DNA of 64,000 nt from Oasisia sp. SBJ-2009 (GCA_964017155.1 OZ024867.1:25909226-25973225); one strand, 5' to 3'; numbered from the stretch's first letter, positions 33,919-47,420 are shown. Made by a program: numbers and translations. The notes: a model not told the origin generated them from the sequence alone.

Positions 33919-35957
33919 TGTTGGGTGGAGTGCAGAGGTTGGGTTGAGTGCGGAGGTTGGGTGGAGTGGGGAGGTTGGGTGGAGTGGGGAGGTTGGGTGG
34001 AGTGGGGAGGTTGGGTGGAGTGGGGAGGTTGGCTGGAGTGGGGAGGTTGGTTGGAGTGGGTAGGTTGAATGGAGGGCGGAAGTTGGTTGGAGTGGGGAGG
34101 TTGGGTGGAGAGGGGAGGTTGCATGGAGTGGGGAGGTTGGCTGGAGTGGGGAGGTTGGGTGGAGTGGGGAGGTTGGGTGGAGTGGGTAGGTTGAATGGAG
34201 GGCGGAAGTTGGTTGGAGTGGGGAGGTTGGGTGGAGAGGGGAGGTTGCGTGGAGTGGGGAGGTTGGCTGGAGTGGGGAGGTTGGGTGGAGTGGGGAGGTT
34301 GGGTGGAATGGGGAGGTTGGGAGATGTGGGGAGGTTGGGTGGAGTGGGGAGGTTGGGTGGAGTGGGGAGGTTGGATGGAGTGGGAAGGTTGGGTGAAGTG
34401 GGGAGGTTGGGTGGAGTAGGGAGGTTGGCTGGAGTGGGGAGGTTGGGTGGAGTGGGGAGGTTGGGTGGAGAGGGGAGGTTGGTTGGAGTGGGGAGGTTGG
34501 GTGGAGTGGTGAGGTTGGGAGAAGTGGGGAGGTTGGGTGGAGTGGGGAGGTTGGGTGAAGTGGGGAGGTTGGGTGGAGTGGGGAGGTTGGATGGAGTGGG
34601 GAGGTTGGGTGAAGTGGGGAGGTTGGGTGGAGTGGGGAGGTTGGCTGGAGTGGGGAGGTTGGGTGGAGTGGGGAGGTTGGGTGAAGTGGGGAGGTTGGGA
34701 GAAGTGGGGAGGTTGGGTGGAGTGGGGAGGTTGGGTGGAGTGGAGAGGTTGGGTGGAGTGGGGAGGTAGGGTGGAGTGGGGAGGTTGGGTGAAGTGTGGA
34801 GGTTGGGTGGAGTGTGGAGGTTGGGTGGAGTGGGGAGGTTGGGTGAAGTGGGGAAGTTGGGTGGAGTGGGGAGGTTGGATGGAGTGGGGAGGTTGGGTGA
34901 AGTGGGGAGGTTGGGTGGAGTGGGGAGGTTGGCTGGAGTGGGGAGGTTGGGTGGAGTGGGGAGGTTGGGTGAAGTGGGGAGGTTGGGAGAAGTGGGGAGG
35001 TTGGGTGGAGAGGGGAGGTTGTGTGGAGTGGGGAGGTTGGCTGGAGTGGGGAGGTTGGGTGGATTGGGGAGGTTGGGTGGAATGGGGAGGTTGGGAGACG
35101 TGGGGAGGTTGGGTGGAGTGGGGAGGTTGGGTGGAGTGGGGAGGTTGGGTGAAGTGGGGAGGTTGGGTGGAGTGGGGAGGTTGGATGGAGTGGGAAGGTT
35201 GGGTGAAGTGGGGAGGTTGGGTGGAGTAGGGAGGTTGGCTGGAGCGGGGAGGTTGGGTGGAGTGGGGAGGTTGGGTGGAGAGGGGAGGTTGGGTGGAGAG
35301 GGGAGGTTGGGTGAACTGGGGAGGTTGGGAGAAGTGGGGAGGTTGGGTGGAGTGGGGAGGTTGGGTGGAGTGGGGAGGTTGGGTGAAGTGGGGAGGTTGG
35401 GTGGAGTGGGGAGGTTGAATGGAGGGCGGAGGTTGGGTGGAGTGGGGAGGTTGGGTGGAGTGGGGAGGTTGGGTGGAGTGGGGAGGTTGGGTGGAGTGGG
35501 GAGGTTGGGAGAAGTGGGGAGTTTGGGTGGAGTGGGGAGGTTGCGTGGAGTGCGGAGGTTGGCTGGAGTGGGGAGGTTGGGTGGAGTGGGGAGGTTGGGT
35601 GGAGTGGGGAGGTTGGGAGAAGTGGGGAGGTTGGGTGGAGTGGGGAGGTTGGGTGGAGTGGGGAGGTTGGGTGGAGTGGGGAGGTTGGGTGAAGTGGGGA
35701 GGTTGGGTGGAGTAGGGAGGTTGGGTGGAGTGGGGAGGTTGGGTGGAGTGGGGAGATTGGGTGGAGTGGGGAGGTTGGGTGGAGTGCGGAGGTTGAATGG
35801 AGGGCGGAGGTTGGGTGGAGTGGGGAGGTTGGGTGGAGAGGGGAGGTTGGGTGGAGTGGGGAGGTTGGGTGGAGTGGGGAGGTTGGGTGGAGTGGGGAGG
35901 TTGGGTGAAGTGGGGAGGTTGGGTGGAGTGCGGAGGTTGGGTGAAGTGGGGAGGTTG
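33919..35957 (+). repeat. 18-bp minisatellite array 16, 113 repeats
   Basis: Long type. Two repeats are lost near 34370 and two gained elsewhere relative to array 10. Private TTGCATGG near 34120 and GTGGAGAGG near 34741. Confidence 0.95.
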
Positions 35958-36667
35958 CGGTACTCACCACACTTGACATCGATCCCAAACAGCTCTCAAA
36001 CAAGCACTCGCACACGGTGTACAAATACAACTGTGCTAACTTTGAGGGCCTAAGGGCAGACATGGCAGCTTACGCAGCGATGTTTTTAATGGAAAATCCA
36101 ACATCTAGAACAACAGAGGAGAACTGGAAATCATTCAAGAGTGCATTACATCAAGCCATCATTAAACACGTTCCAACGACAAAGTCCAAAACTAAACGAC
36201 ACCTGCCTTGGATCACATGGAAAATCAAGTGTGAAATTCGGAAGAAAGACAGGCAGTATCGCAAAGCAAGAAAGTCAAAAAAGCATGAACACTGGTCAGC
36301 CTACCCTATAAAACGGCAACAGTTACAGAAACTATTGACATCTGCTCATGATGACTACATCAGAAACGTGATTGCTACGAGCCTGCTTGACAGAGGAAAC
36401 CAAAAGAAATGTTGGTCTTTTGTCAAACTCAATAGAACTGAAAACTTGGGTATCCCTATACTCTCTGATACAAATGGCCTCCACATCACAAATCAAGCCA
36501 AGGCAGAGGTTTTAGACACGCACTTTGTGTCAGTGTTCACCAGTGATCATGGTAAACACTTGCCTGACAAAGGACTGTCTCCCTACCATGATATGGGCAT
36601 CATACAGTTCACACAACCCGGAATTTAAATTTTACTAAAGAACATTGACCAAACGAAAGCCCCTTAC
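35958..36667 (+). mobile_element. LINE remnant copy 17 (family C)
   Basis: Family C with D92H. TAA at 36626-36628. Confidence 0.8.
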
Positions 36668-36910
36668 AAAAAAGACCAATGGTATACCATTGAATACAAT
36701 TGAATACCATTCAGCGTCAACGATTTTTCAGCAGGACTCAGTGGTACTTTCAACAGTAATTTATTATGCCATTCAGTACCACTGAACGGTACACAGAATA
36801 CAAAATATCATTAAAAAAACATTCAGATACCATTCAGATGCCATTCAAATACCATTGGCCATTATACCCTAGTACCATTCAATGGTATTTGAATGGTATA
36901 TTTTTGTAAG
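36668..36910. repeat. AT-rich hairpin segment 17 (C form)
   Basis: C form with CGATTTTTCAGC near 36720. Stem at 36838-36899. Confidence 0.9.
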
Positions 36911-38463
36911 TGTTGGGTGGAGTGCAGAGGTTGGGTTGAGTGCGGAGGTTGGGTGGAGTGGGGAGGTTGGGTGGAGTGGGGAGGTTGGGTGGAGTGGGGA
37001 GGTTGGGTGGAGTGGGGAGGTTGGCTGGAGTGGGGAGGTTGGTTGGAGTGGGTAGGTTGAATGGAGGGCGGAAGTTGGTTGGAGTGGGGAGGTTGGGTGG
37101 AGAGGGGAGGTTGTGTGGAGTGGGGAGGTTGGCTGGAGTGGGGAGGTTGGGTGGATTGGGGAAGTTGGGTGGAATGGGGAGGTTGGGAGACGTGGGGAGG
37201 TTGGGTGGAGTGGGGAGGTTGGGTGGAGTGGGGAGGTTGGGTGAAGTGGGGAGGTTGGGTGGAGTGGGGAGGTTGGATGGAGTGGGGAGGTTGGGTGGAG
37301 TGGGGAGGTTGGGTGGAGTGGGGAGGTAGGGTGGAGTGGGGAGGTTGGGTGAAGTGTGGAGGTTGGGTGGAGTGTGGAGGTTGGGTGGAGTGGGGAGGTT
37401 GGGTGAAGTGGGGAAGTTGGGTGAAGTGGGGAGGTTGGGTGGAGTGGGGAGGTTGGCTGGAGTGGGGAGGTTGGGTGGAGTGGGGAGGTTGGGTGAAGCG
37501 GGGAGGTTGGGAGAAGTGGGGAGGTTGGGTGGAGAGGGGAGGTTGTGTGGAGTGGGGAGGTTGGCTGGAGTGGGGAGGTTGGGTGGATTGGGGAGGTTGG
37601 GTGGAATGGGGAGGTTGGGAGACGTGGGGAGGTTGGGTGGAGTGGGGAGGTTGGGTGGAGTGGGGAGGTTGGGTGAAGTGGGGAGGTTGGGTGGAGTGGG
37701 GAGGTTGGATGGAGTGGGAAGGTTGGGTGAAGTGGGGAGGTTGGGTGGAGTAGGGAGGTTGGCTGGAGCGGGGAGGTTGGGTGGAGTGGGGAGGTTGGGT
37801 GGAGAGGGGAGGTTGGGTGGAGAGGGGAGGTTGGGTGAACTGGGGAGGTTGGGAGAAGTGGGGAGGTTGGGTGGAGTGGGGAGGTTGGGTGGAGTGGGGA
37901 GGTTGGGTGAAGTGGGGAGGTTGGGTGGAGTGGGGAGGTTGAATGGAGGGCGGAGGTTGGGTGGAGTGGGGAGGTTGGGTGGAGTGGGGAGGTTGGGTGG
38001 AGTGGGGAGGTTGGGTGGAGTGGGGAGGTTGGGAGAAGTGGGGAGTTTGGGTGGAGTGGGGAGGTTGCGTGGAGTGCGGAGGTTGGCTGGAGTGGGGAGG
38101 TTGGGTGGAGTGGGGAGGTTGGGTGGAGTGGGGAGGTTGGGAGAAGTGGGGAGGTTGGGTGGAGTGGGGAGGTTGGGTGGAGTGGGGAGGTTGGGTGGAG
38201 TGTGGAGGTTGGGTGAAGTGGGGAGGTTGGGTGGAGTAGGGAGGTTGGGTGGAGTGGGGAGGTTGGGTGGAGTGGGGAGATTGGGTGGAGTGGGGAGGTT
38301 GGGTGGAGTGCGGAGGTTGAATGGAGGGCGGAGGTTGGGTGGAGTGGGGAGGTTGGGTGGAGAGGGGAGGTTGGGTGGAGTGGGGAGGTTGGGTGGAGTG
38401 GGGAGGTTGGGTGAAGTGGGGAGGTTGGGTGGAGTGCGGAGGTTGGGTGAAGTGGGGAGGTTG
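36911..38463 (+). repeat. 18-bp minisatellite array 17, 86 repeats
   Basis: Starts like array 10, then joins to the TTGTGTGG - GGATTGGGG run near 37105-37160. That run occurs again at about 37540-37600, so part of the array is duplicated while the usual left third is lost. GTGTGG near 38200 and GAAGCGGG near 37495 are private. Confidence 0.95.
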
Positions 38464-39173
38464 CGGTACTCACCACACTTGACATCGATCCCAAACAGCT
38501 CTCAAACAAGCACTCGCACACGGTGTACAAATACAACTGTGCTAACTTTGAGGGCCTAAGGGCAGACATGGCAGCTTACGCAGCGATGTTTTTAATGGAA
38601 AATCCAACATCTAGAACAACAGAGGAGAACTGGAAATCATTCAAGAGTGCATTACATCAAGCCATCATTAAACACGTTCCAACGACAAAGTCCAAAACTA
38701 AACGACACCTGCCTTGGATCACATGGAAAATCAAGTGTGAAATTCGGAAGAAAGACAGGCAGTATCGCAAAGCAAGAAAGTCAAAAAAGCATGAAGACTG
38801 GTCAGCCTACCCTATAAAACGGCAACAGTTACAGAAACTATTGACATCTGCTCATGATGACTACATCAGAAACGTGATTGCTACGAGCCTGCTTGACAGA
38901 GGAAACCAAAAGAAATGTTGGTCTTTTGTCAAACTCAATAGAACTGAAAACTTGGGTATCCCTATACTCTCTGATACAAATGGCCTCCACATCACAAATC
39001 AAGCCAAGGCAGAGGTTTTAGACACGCACTTTGTGTCAGTGTTCACCAGTGATCATGGTAAACACTTGCCTGACAAAGGACTGTCTCCCTACCATGATAT
39101 GGGCATCATACAGTTCACACAACCCGGAATTTAAATTTTACTAAAGAACATTGACCAAACGAAAGCCCCTTAC
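38464..39173 (+). mobile_element. LINE remnant copy 18 (family C)
   Basis: Family C with GAGGTTTTA and no private replacement seen. TAA at 39132-39134. Confidence 0.8.
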
Positions 39174-39416
39174 AAAAAAGACCAATGGTATACCATTGAA
39201 TACAATTGAATACCATTCAGCGTCAACGATATTTCAGCAGGACTCAGTGGTACTTTCAACAGTAATTTATTATGCCATTCAGTACCACTGAACGGTACAC
39301 AGAATACAAAATATCATTAAAAAAACATTCAGATACCATTCAGATGCCATTCAAATACCATTGGCCATTATACCCTAGTACCATTCAATGGTATTTGAAT
39401 GGTATATTTTTGTAAG
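39174..39416. repeat. AT-rich hairpin segment 18 (C form)
   Basis: C form, stem at 39344-39405. Confidence 0.9.
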
Positions 39417-41365
39417 TGTTGGGTGGAGTGCAGAGGTTGGGTTGAGTGGGGAGGTTGGGTGGAGTGGGGAGGTTGGGTGGAGTGGGGAGGTTGGGTGGAG
39501 TGGGGAGGTTGGCTGGAGTGGGGAGGTTGGTTGGAGTGGGTAGGTTGAATGGAGGGCGGAAGTTGGTTGGAGTGGGGAGGTTGGGTGGAGAGGGGAGGTT
39601 GCGTGGAGTGGGGAGGTTGGCTGGAGTGGGGAGGTTGGGTGGAGTGGGGAGGTTGGGTGGAGTGGGTAGGTTGAATGGAGGGCGGAAGTTGGTTGGAGTG
39701 GGGAGGTTGGGTGGAGAGGGGAGGTTGGGTGGAGAGGGGAGGTTGGCTGGAGTGGGGAGGTTGGGTGGAGTGGGGAGGTTGGGTGGAATGGGGAGGTTGG
39801 GAGATGTGGGGAGGTTGGGTGGAGTGGGGAGGTTGGGTGGAGTGGGGAGGTTGGGTGGAGAGGGAAGGTTGGTTGGAGTGGGGAGGTTGGGTGGAGTGGT
39901 GAGGTTGGGAGAAGTGGGGAGGTTGGGTGGAGTGGGGAGGTTGGGTGAAGTGGGGAGGTTGGGTGGAGTGGGGAGGTTGGGTGGAGTGGGGAGGTAGGGT
40001 GAAGTGGGGAGGTTGGGTGGAGTGGGGAGGTTGGCTGGAGTGGGGAGGTTGGGTGGAGTGGGGAGGTTGGGTGAAGTGGGGAGGTTGGGAGAAGTGGGGA
40101 GGTTGGGTGGAGTGGGGAGGTTGGGTGGAGTGGGGAGGTTGGGTGGAGTGGGGAGGTAGGGTGGAGTGGGGAGGTTGGGTGAAGTGTGGAGGTTGGGTGG
40201 AGTGTGGAGGTTGGGTGGAGTGGGGAGGTTGGGTGAAGTGGGGAAGTTGGGTGGAGTGGGGAGGTTGGATGGAGTGGGGAGGTTGGGTGAAGTGGGGAGG
40301 TTGGGTGGAGTGGGGAGGTTGGCTGGAGTGGGGAGGTTGGGTGGAATGGGGAGGTTGGGTGAAGTGGGGAGGTTGGGAGAAGTGGGGAGGTTGGGTGGAG
40401 AGGGGAGGTTGTGTGGAGTGGGGAGGTTGGCTGGAGTGGGGAGGTTGGGAGACGTGGGGAGGTTGGGTGCAGTGGGGAGGTTGGGTGGAGTGGGGAGGTT
40501 GGGTGAAGTGGGGAGGTTGGGTGGAGTGGGGAGGTTGGATGGAGTGGGAAGGTTGGGTGAAGTGGGGAGGTTGGGAGACGTGGGGAGGTTGGGTGCAGTG
40601 GGGAGGTTGGGTGGAGTGGGAAGGTTGGGTGAAGTGGGGAGGTTGGGTGGAGTAGGGAGGTTGGCTGGAGCGGGGAGGTTGGGTGGAGTGGGGAGGTTGG
40701 GTGGAGAGGGGAGGTTGGGTGGAGAGGGGAGGTTGGGTGAACTGGGGAGGTTGGGAGAAGTGGGGAGGTTGGGTGGAGTGGGGAGGTTGGGTGGAGTGGG
40801 GAGGTTGGGTGGAGTGGGGAGGTTGAATGGAGGGCGGAGGTTGGGTGGAGTGGGGAGGTTGGGTGGAGTGGGGAGGTTGGGTGGAGTGGGGAGGTTGGGT
40901 GGAGTGGGGAGGTTGGGAGAAGTGGGGAGTTTGGGTGGAGTGGGGAGGTTGCGTGGAGTGCGGAGGTTGGCTGGAGTGGGGAGGTTGGGTGGAGTGGGGA
41001 GGTTGGGTGGAGTGGGGAGGTTGGGAGAAGTGGGGAGGTTGGGTGGAGTGGGGAGGTTGGGTGGAGTGGGGAGGTTGGGTGGAGTGGGGAGGTTGGGTGA
41101 AGTGGGGAGGTTGGGTGGAGTAGGGAGGTTGGGTGGAGTGGGGAGGTTGGGTGGAGTGGGGAGATTGGGTGGAGTGGGGAGGTTGGGTGGAGTGCGGAGG
41201 TTGAATGGAGGGCGGAGGTTGGGTGGAGTGGGGAGGTTGGGTGGAGAGGGGAGGTTGGGTGGAGTGGGGAGGTTGGGTGGAGTGGGGAGGTTGGGTGGAG
41301 TGGGGAGGTTGGGTGAAGTGGGGAGGTTGGGTGGAGTGCGGAGGTTGGGTGAAGTGGGGAGGTTG
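39417..41365 (+). repeat. 18-bp minisatellite array 18, 108 repeats
   Basis: A long-type array rearranged inside. GGAGACG - GGTGCAG units occur twice (about 40447 and 40567) and two AGGTAGGG units occur near 39990 and 40155. The second unit reads TTGAGTGGGG instead of TTGAGTGCGG. Confidence 0.95.
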
Positions 41366-42075
41366 CGGTACTCACCACACTTGACATCGATCCCAAACAG
41401 CTCTCAAACAAGCACTCGCACACGGTGTACAAATACAACTGTGCTAACTTTGAGGGCCTAAGGGCAGACATGGCAGCTTACGCAGCGATGTTTTTAATGG
41501 AAAATCCAACATCTAGAACAACAGAGGAGAACTGGAAATCATTCAAGAGTGCATTACATCAAGCCATCCTTAAACACGTTCCAACGACAAAGTCGAAAAC
41601 TAAACGACACCTGCCCTGGATCACACGGAACATCAAGTGTGAAATTCGGAAGAAAGACAGGCAGTATCGCAAAGCAAGAAAGTCAAAAAAGCTTGAAGAC
41701 TGGTCAGCCTACCATATAAAACGGCAACAGTTACAGAAACTATTGACATCTGCTCATCATGACTACATCAGAAACGTGATAGCTGCGAGCCTGCTTGACA
41801 GAGGAAACCAAAAGAAATGTTGGTCTTTTGTCAAACTCAATAGAACTGAAAACTTGGGTATCCCTATACTCTCTGATACAAATGGCCTCCACATTACAAA
41901 TCAAGCCAAGGCAGAGGCTTTTGACATGCACTTTGTGTCAGTGTTCACCAGTGATCATGGTAAACACTTGCCTGACAAAGGACTGTCTCCCTACCATGAT
42001 ATGGGCATCATACAGTTCACACAACCCGGAATTTAAATTTTACTAAAGAACATTGACCAAACGAAAGCCCCTTAC
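41366..42075 (+). mobile_element. LINE remnant copy 19 (family B)
   Basis: Family B with I49L, AAGTCGAAA near 41591 and T168M. TAA at 42034-42036. Confidence 0.8.
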
Positions 42076-42318
42076 AAAAAAGACCAATGGTATACCATTG
42101 AATACAATTGAATACCATTCAGCGTCAACGATATTTCAGCAGGACTCAGTGGTACTTTCAACAGTAATTTATTATGCCATTCAGTACCACTGAACGGTAC
42201 ACAGAATACAAAATATCATTAAAAAAACATTCAGATACCATTCAGATACCATTCAAATACCATTGGCCATTATACCCTAGTACCATTCAATGGTATTTGA
42301 ATGGTATATTTTTGTAAG
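42076..42318. repeat. AT-rich hairpin segment 19 (hybrid form)
   Basis: CAACAGTAA as in the C form but CAGATACC as in the A/B form. A switch lies between about 42166 and 42247. Stem at 42246-42307 perfect. Confidence 0.9.
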
Positions 42319-44375
42319 TGTTGGGTGGAGTGCAGAGGTTGGGTTGAGTGCGGAGTTTGGGTGGAGTGGGGAGGTTGGGTGGAGTGCGGAGGTTGAATGG
42401 AGGGCGGAGGTTGGGTGGAGTGGGGAGGTTGGGTGGAGTGGGGAGGTTGGGTGGAGTGGGGAGGTTGGCTGGAGTGGGGAGGTTGGTTGGAGTGGGTAGG
42501 TTGAATGGAGGGCGGAAGTTGGTTGGAGTGGGGAGGTTGGGTGGAGAGGGGAGGTTGCGTGGAGTGGGGAGGTTGGCTGGAGTGGGGAGGTTGGGTGGAG
42601 TGGGGAGGTTGGGTGGAGTGGGTAGGTTGAATGGAGGGCGGAAGTTGGTTGGAGTGGGGAGGTTGGGTGGAGAGGGGAGGTTGGGTGGAGAGGGGAGGTT
42701 GGCTGGAGTGGGGAGGTTGGGTGGAGTGGGGAGGTTGGGTGGAATGGGGAGGTTGGGAGATGTGGGGAGGTTGGGTGGAGTGGGGAGGTTGGGTGGAGTG
42801 GGGAGGTTGGGTGGAGAGGGGAGGTTGGTTGGAGTGGGGAGGTTGGGTGGAGTGGTGAGGTTGGGAGAAGTGGGGAGGTTGGGTGGAGTGGGGAGGTTGG
42901 GTGAAGTGGGGAGGTTGGGTGGAGTGGGGAGGTTGGGTGGAGTGGGGAGGTAGGGTGAAGTGGGGAGGTTGGGTGGAGTGGGGAGGTTGGCTGGAGTGGG
43001 GAGGTTGGGTGGAGTGGGGAGGTTGGGTGAAGTGGGGAGGTTGGGAGAAGTGGGGAGGTTGGGTGGAGTGGGGAGGTTGGGTGGAGTGGGGAGGTTGGGT
43101 GGAGTGGGGAGGTAGGGTGGAGTGGGGAGGTTGGGTGAAGTGTGGAGGTTGGGTGGAGTGTGGAGGTTGGGTGGAGTGGGGAGGTTGGGTGAAGTGGGGA
43201 AGTTGGGTGGAGTGGGGAGGTTGGATGGAGTGGGGAGGTTGGGTGAAGTGGGGAGGTTGGGTGGAGTGGGGAGGTTGGCTGGAGTGGGGAGGTTGGGTGG
43301 AGTGGGGAGGTTGGGTGAAGTGGGGAGGTTGGGAGAAGTGGGGAGGTTGGGTGGAGAGGGGAGGTTGTGTGGAGTGGGGAGGTTGGCTGGAGTGGGGAGG
43401 TTGGGAGACGTGGGGAGGTTGGGTGCAGTGGGGAGGTTGGGTGGAGTGGGGAGGTTGGGTGAAGTGGGGAGGTTGGGTGGAGTGGGGAGGTTGGATGGAG
43501 TGGGAAGGTTGGGTGAAGTGGGGAGGTTGGGAGACGTGGGGAGGTTGGGTGCAGTGGGGAGGTTGGGTGGAGTGGGGAGGTTGGGTGAAGTGGGGAGGTT
43601 GGGTGGAGTGGGGAGGTTGGATGGAGTGGGAAGGTTGGGTGAAGTGGGGAGGTTGGGTGGAGTAGGGAGGTTGGCTGGAGCGGGGAGGTTGGGTGGAGTG
43701 GGGAGGTTGGATGGAGAGGGGAGGTTGGGTGGAGAGGGGAGGTTGGGTGAACTGGGGAGGTTGGGAGAAGTGGGGAGGTTGGGTGGAGTGGGGAGGTTGG
43801 GTGGAGTGGGGAGGTTGGGTGGAGTGGGGAGGTTGAATGGAGGGCGGAGGTTGGGTGGAGTGGGGAAGTTGGGTGGAGTGGGGAGGTTGGGTGGAGTGGG
43901 GAGGTTGGGTGGAGTGGGGAGGTTGGGAGAAGTGGGGAGTTTGGGTGGAGTGGGGAGGTTGCGTGGAGTGCGGAGGTTGGCTGGAGTGGGGAGGTTGGGT
44001 GGAGTGGGGAGGTTGGGTGGAGTGGGGAGGTTGGGAGAAGTGGGGAGGTTGGGTGGAGTGGGGAGGTTGGGTGGAGTGGGGAGGTTGGGTGGAGTGGGGA
44101 GGTTGGGTGAAGTGGGGAGGTTGGGTGGAGTAGGGAGGTTGGGTGGAGTGGGGAGGTTGGGTGGAGTGGGGAGATTGGGTGGAGTGGGGAGGTTGGGTGG
44201 AGTGCGGAGGTTGAATGGAGGGCGGAGGTTGGGTGGAGTGGGGAGGTTGGGTGGAGAGGGGAGGTTGGGTGGAGTGGGGAGGTTGGGTGGAGTGGGGAGG
44301 TTGGGTGGAGTGGGGAGGTTGGGTGAAGTGGGGAGGTTGGGTGGAGTGCGGAGGTTGGGTGAAGTGGGGAGGTTG
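42319..44375 (+). repeat. 18-bp minisatellite array 19, 114 repeats
   Basis: Similar to array 18 with doubled GGAGACG - GGTGCAG blocks (about 43404 and 43530). The 5' end starts with AGTTTGGG and then a TGCGG - TTGAATGGAGGGCGG pair near 42385 that normally sits in the 3' block. Confidence 0.95.
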
Positions 44376-45085
44376 CGGTACTCACCACACTTGACATCGA
44401 TCCCAAACAGCTCTCAAACAAGCACTCGCACACGGTGTACAAATACAACTGTGCTAACTTTGAGGGCCTAAGGGCAGACATGGCAGCTTACGCAGCGATG
44501 TTTTTAATGGAAAATCCAACATCTAGAACAACAGAGGAGAACTGGAAATCATTCAAGAGTGCATTACATCAAGCCATCCTTAAACACGTTCCAACGACAA
44601 AGTCGAAAACTAAACGACACCTGCCCTGGATCACACGGAACATCAAGTGTGAAATTCGGAAGAAAGACAGGCAGTATCGCAAAGCAAGAAAGTCAAAAAA
44701 GCTTGAAGACTGGTCAGCCTACCATATAAAACGGCAACAGTTACAGAAACTATTGACATCTGCTCATCATGACTACATCAGAAACGTGATAGCTGCGAGC
44801 CTGCTTGACAGAGGAAACCAAAAGAAATGTTGGTCTTTTGTCAAACTCAATAGAACTGAAAACTTGGGTATCCCTATACTCTCTGATACAAATGGCCTCC
44901 ACATTACAAATCAAGCCAAGGCAGAGGCTTTTGACACGCACTTTGTGTCAGTGTTCACCAGTGATCATGGTAAACACTTGCCTGACAAAGGACTGTCTCC
45001 CTACCATGATATGGGCATCATACAGTTCACACAACCCGGAATTTAAATTTTACTAAAGAACATTGACCAAACGAAAGCCCCTTAC
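44376..45085 (+). mobile_element. LINE remnant copy 20 (family B)
   Basis: Family B with I49L and AAGTCGAAA like copy 19, T168 retained. TAA at 45044-45046. Confidence 0.8.
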
Positions 45086-45328
45086 AAAAAAGACCAATGG
45101 TATACCATTGAATACAATTGAATACCATTCAGCGTCAACGATATTTCAGCAGGACTCAGTGGTACTTTCAACGGTAATTTATTATGCCATTCAGTACCAC
45201 TGAACGGTACACAGAATACAAAATATCATTAAAAAAACATTCAGATACCATTCAGATACCATTCAAATACCATTGGCCATTATACCCTAGTACCATTCAA
45301 TGGTATTTGAATGGTATATTTTTGTAAG
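45086..45328. repeat. AT-rich hairpin segment 20
   Basis: CAACGGTAA/CAGATACC form, stem at 45256-45317 perfect. Confidence 0.9.
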
Positions 45329-46467
45329 TGTTGGGTGGAGTGCAGAGGTTGGGTTGAGTGCGGAGTTTGGGTGGAGTGGGGAGGTTGGGTGGAGTGGGGA
45401 GGTTGGGTGAAGTGGGGAGGTTGGGTGGAGTGGGGAGGTTGGGTGGAGTGGGGAGGTTGGGTGGAGTGGGTAGGTTGAATGGAGGGCGGAAGTTGGTTGG
45501 AGTGGGGAGGTTGGGTGGAGAGGGGAGGTTGTGTGGAGTGGGGAGGTTGGCTGGAGTGGGGAGGTTGGGTGGATTGGGGAAGTTGGGTGGAATGGGGAGG
45601 TTGGGAGACGTGGGGAGGTTGGGTGGAGTGGGGAGGTTGGGTGGAGTGGGGAGGTTGGGTGAAGTGGGGAGGTTGGGTGGAGTGGGGAGGTTGGATGGAG
45701 TGGGAAGGTTGGGTGAAGTGGGGAGGTTGGGTGGAGTAGGGAGGTTGGCTGGAGTGGGGAGGTTGGGTGGAGTGGGGAGGTTGGGTGGAGAGGGGAGGTT
45801 GGGTGGAGAGGGGAGGTTGGGTGAACTGGGGAGGTTGGGAGAAGTGGGGAGGTTGGGTGGAGTGGGGAGGTTGGGTGGAGTGGGGAGGTTGGGTGAAGTG
45901 GGGAGGTTGGGTGGAGTGGGGAGGTTGAATGGAGGGCGGAGGTTGGGTGGAGTGGGGAGGTTGGGTGGAGTGGGGAGGTTGGGTGGAGTGGGGAGGTTGG
46001 GTGGAGTGGGGAGGTTGGGAGAAGTGGGGAGTTTGGGTGGAGTGGGGAGGTTGCGTGGAGTGCGGAGGTTGGCTGGAGTGGGGAGGTTGGGTGGAGTGGG
46101 GAGGTTGGGTGGAGTGGGGAGGTTGGGAGAAGTGGGGAGGTTGGTTGGAGTGGGGAGGTTGGGTGGAGTGGGGAGGTTGGGTGGAGTGGGGAGGTTGGGT
46201 GAAGTGGGGAGGTTGGGTGGAGTAGGGAGGTTGGGTGGAGTGGGGAGGTTGGGTGGAGTGGGGAGATTGGGTGGAGTGGGGAGGTTGGGTGGAGTGCGGA
46301 GGTTGAATGGAGGGCGGAGGTTGGGTGGAGTGGGGAGGTTGGGTGGAGAGGGGAGGTTGGGTGGAGTGGGGAGGTTGGGTGGAGTGGGGAGGTTGGGTGG
46401 AGTGGGGAGGTTGGGTGAAGTGGGGAGGTTGGGTGGAGTGCGGAGGTTGGGTGAAGTGGGGAGGTTG
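45329..46467 (+). repeat. 18-bp minisatellite array 20, 63 repeats
   Basis: Like array 8 with one extra repeat (TGAAG as fifth unit, near 45405). GGATTGGGGAAG near 45573 is shared with arrays 17 and 23. TTGGTTGG near 46140 is private. Confidence 0.95.
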
Positions 46468-47177
46468 CGGTACTCACCACACTTGACATCGATCCCAAAC
46501 AGCTCTCAAACAAGCACTCGCACACGGTGTACAAATACAACTGTGCTAACTTTGAGGGCCTAAGGGCAGACATGGCAGCTTACGCAGCGATGTTTTTAAT
46601 GGAAAATCCAACATCTAGAACAACAGAGGAGAACTGGAAATCATTCAAGAGTGCATTACATCAAGCCATCATTAAACACGTTCCAACGACAAAGTCCAAA
46701 ACTAAACGACACCTGCCTTGGATCACATGGAAAATCAAGTGTGAAATTCGGAAGAAAGACAGGCAGTATCGCAAAGCAAGAAAGTCAAAAAAGCATGAAG
46801 ACTGGTCAGCCTACCCTATAAAACGGCAACAGTTACAGAAACTATTGACATCTGCTCATGATGACTACATCAGAAACGTGATTGCTACGAGCCTGCTTGA
46901 CAGAGGAAACCAAAAGAAATGTTGGTCTTTTGTCAAACTCAATAGAACTGAAAACTTGGGTATCCCTATACTCTCTGATACAAATGGCCTCCACATTACA
47001 AATCAAGCCAAGGCAGAGGCTTTAGACACGCACTTTGTGTCAGTGTTCACCAGTGATCATGGTAAACACTTGCCTGACAAAGGACTGTCTCCCTACCATG
47101 ATATGGGCATCATACAGTTCACACAACCCGGAATTTAAATTTTACTAAAGAACATTGACCAAACGAAAGCCCCTTAC
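46468..47177 (+). mobile_element. LINE remnant copy 21 (family C')
   Basis: Family C through T121 and N128, but CACATTACA and A165-L166 in place of V165. TAA at 47136-47138. Confidence 0.8.
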
Positions 47178-47420
47178 AAAAAAGACCAATGGTATACCAT
47201 TGAATACAATTGAATACCATTCAGCGTCAACGATATTTCAGCAGGACTCAGTGGTACTTTCAACAGTAATTTATTATGCCATTCAGTACCACTGAACGGT
47301 ACACAGAATACAAAATATCATTAAAAAAACATTCAGATACCATTCAGATGCCATTCAAATACCATTGGCCATTATACCCTAGTACCATTCAATGGTATTT
47401 GAATGGTATATTTTTGTAAG
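47178..47420. repeat. AT-rich hairpin segment 21 (C form)
   Basis: C form, stem at 47348-47409. Confidence 0.9.
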
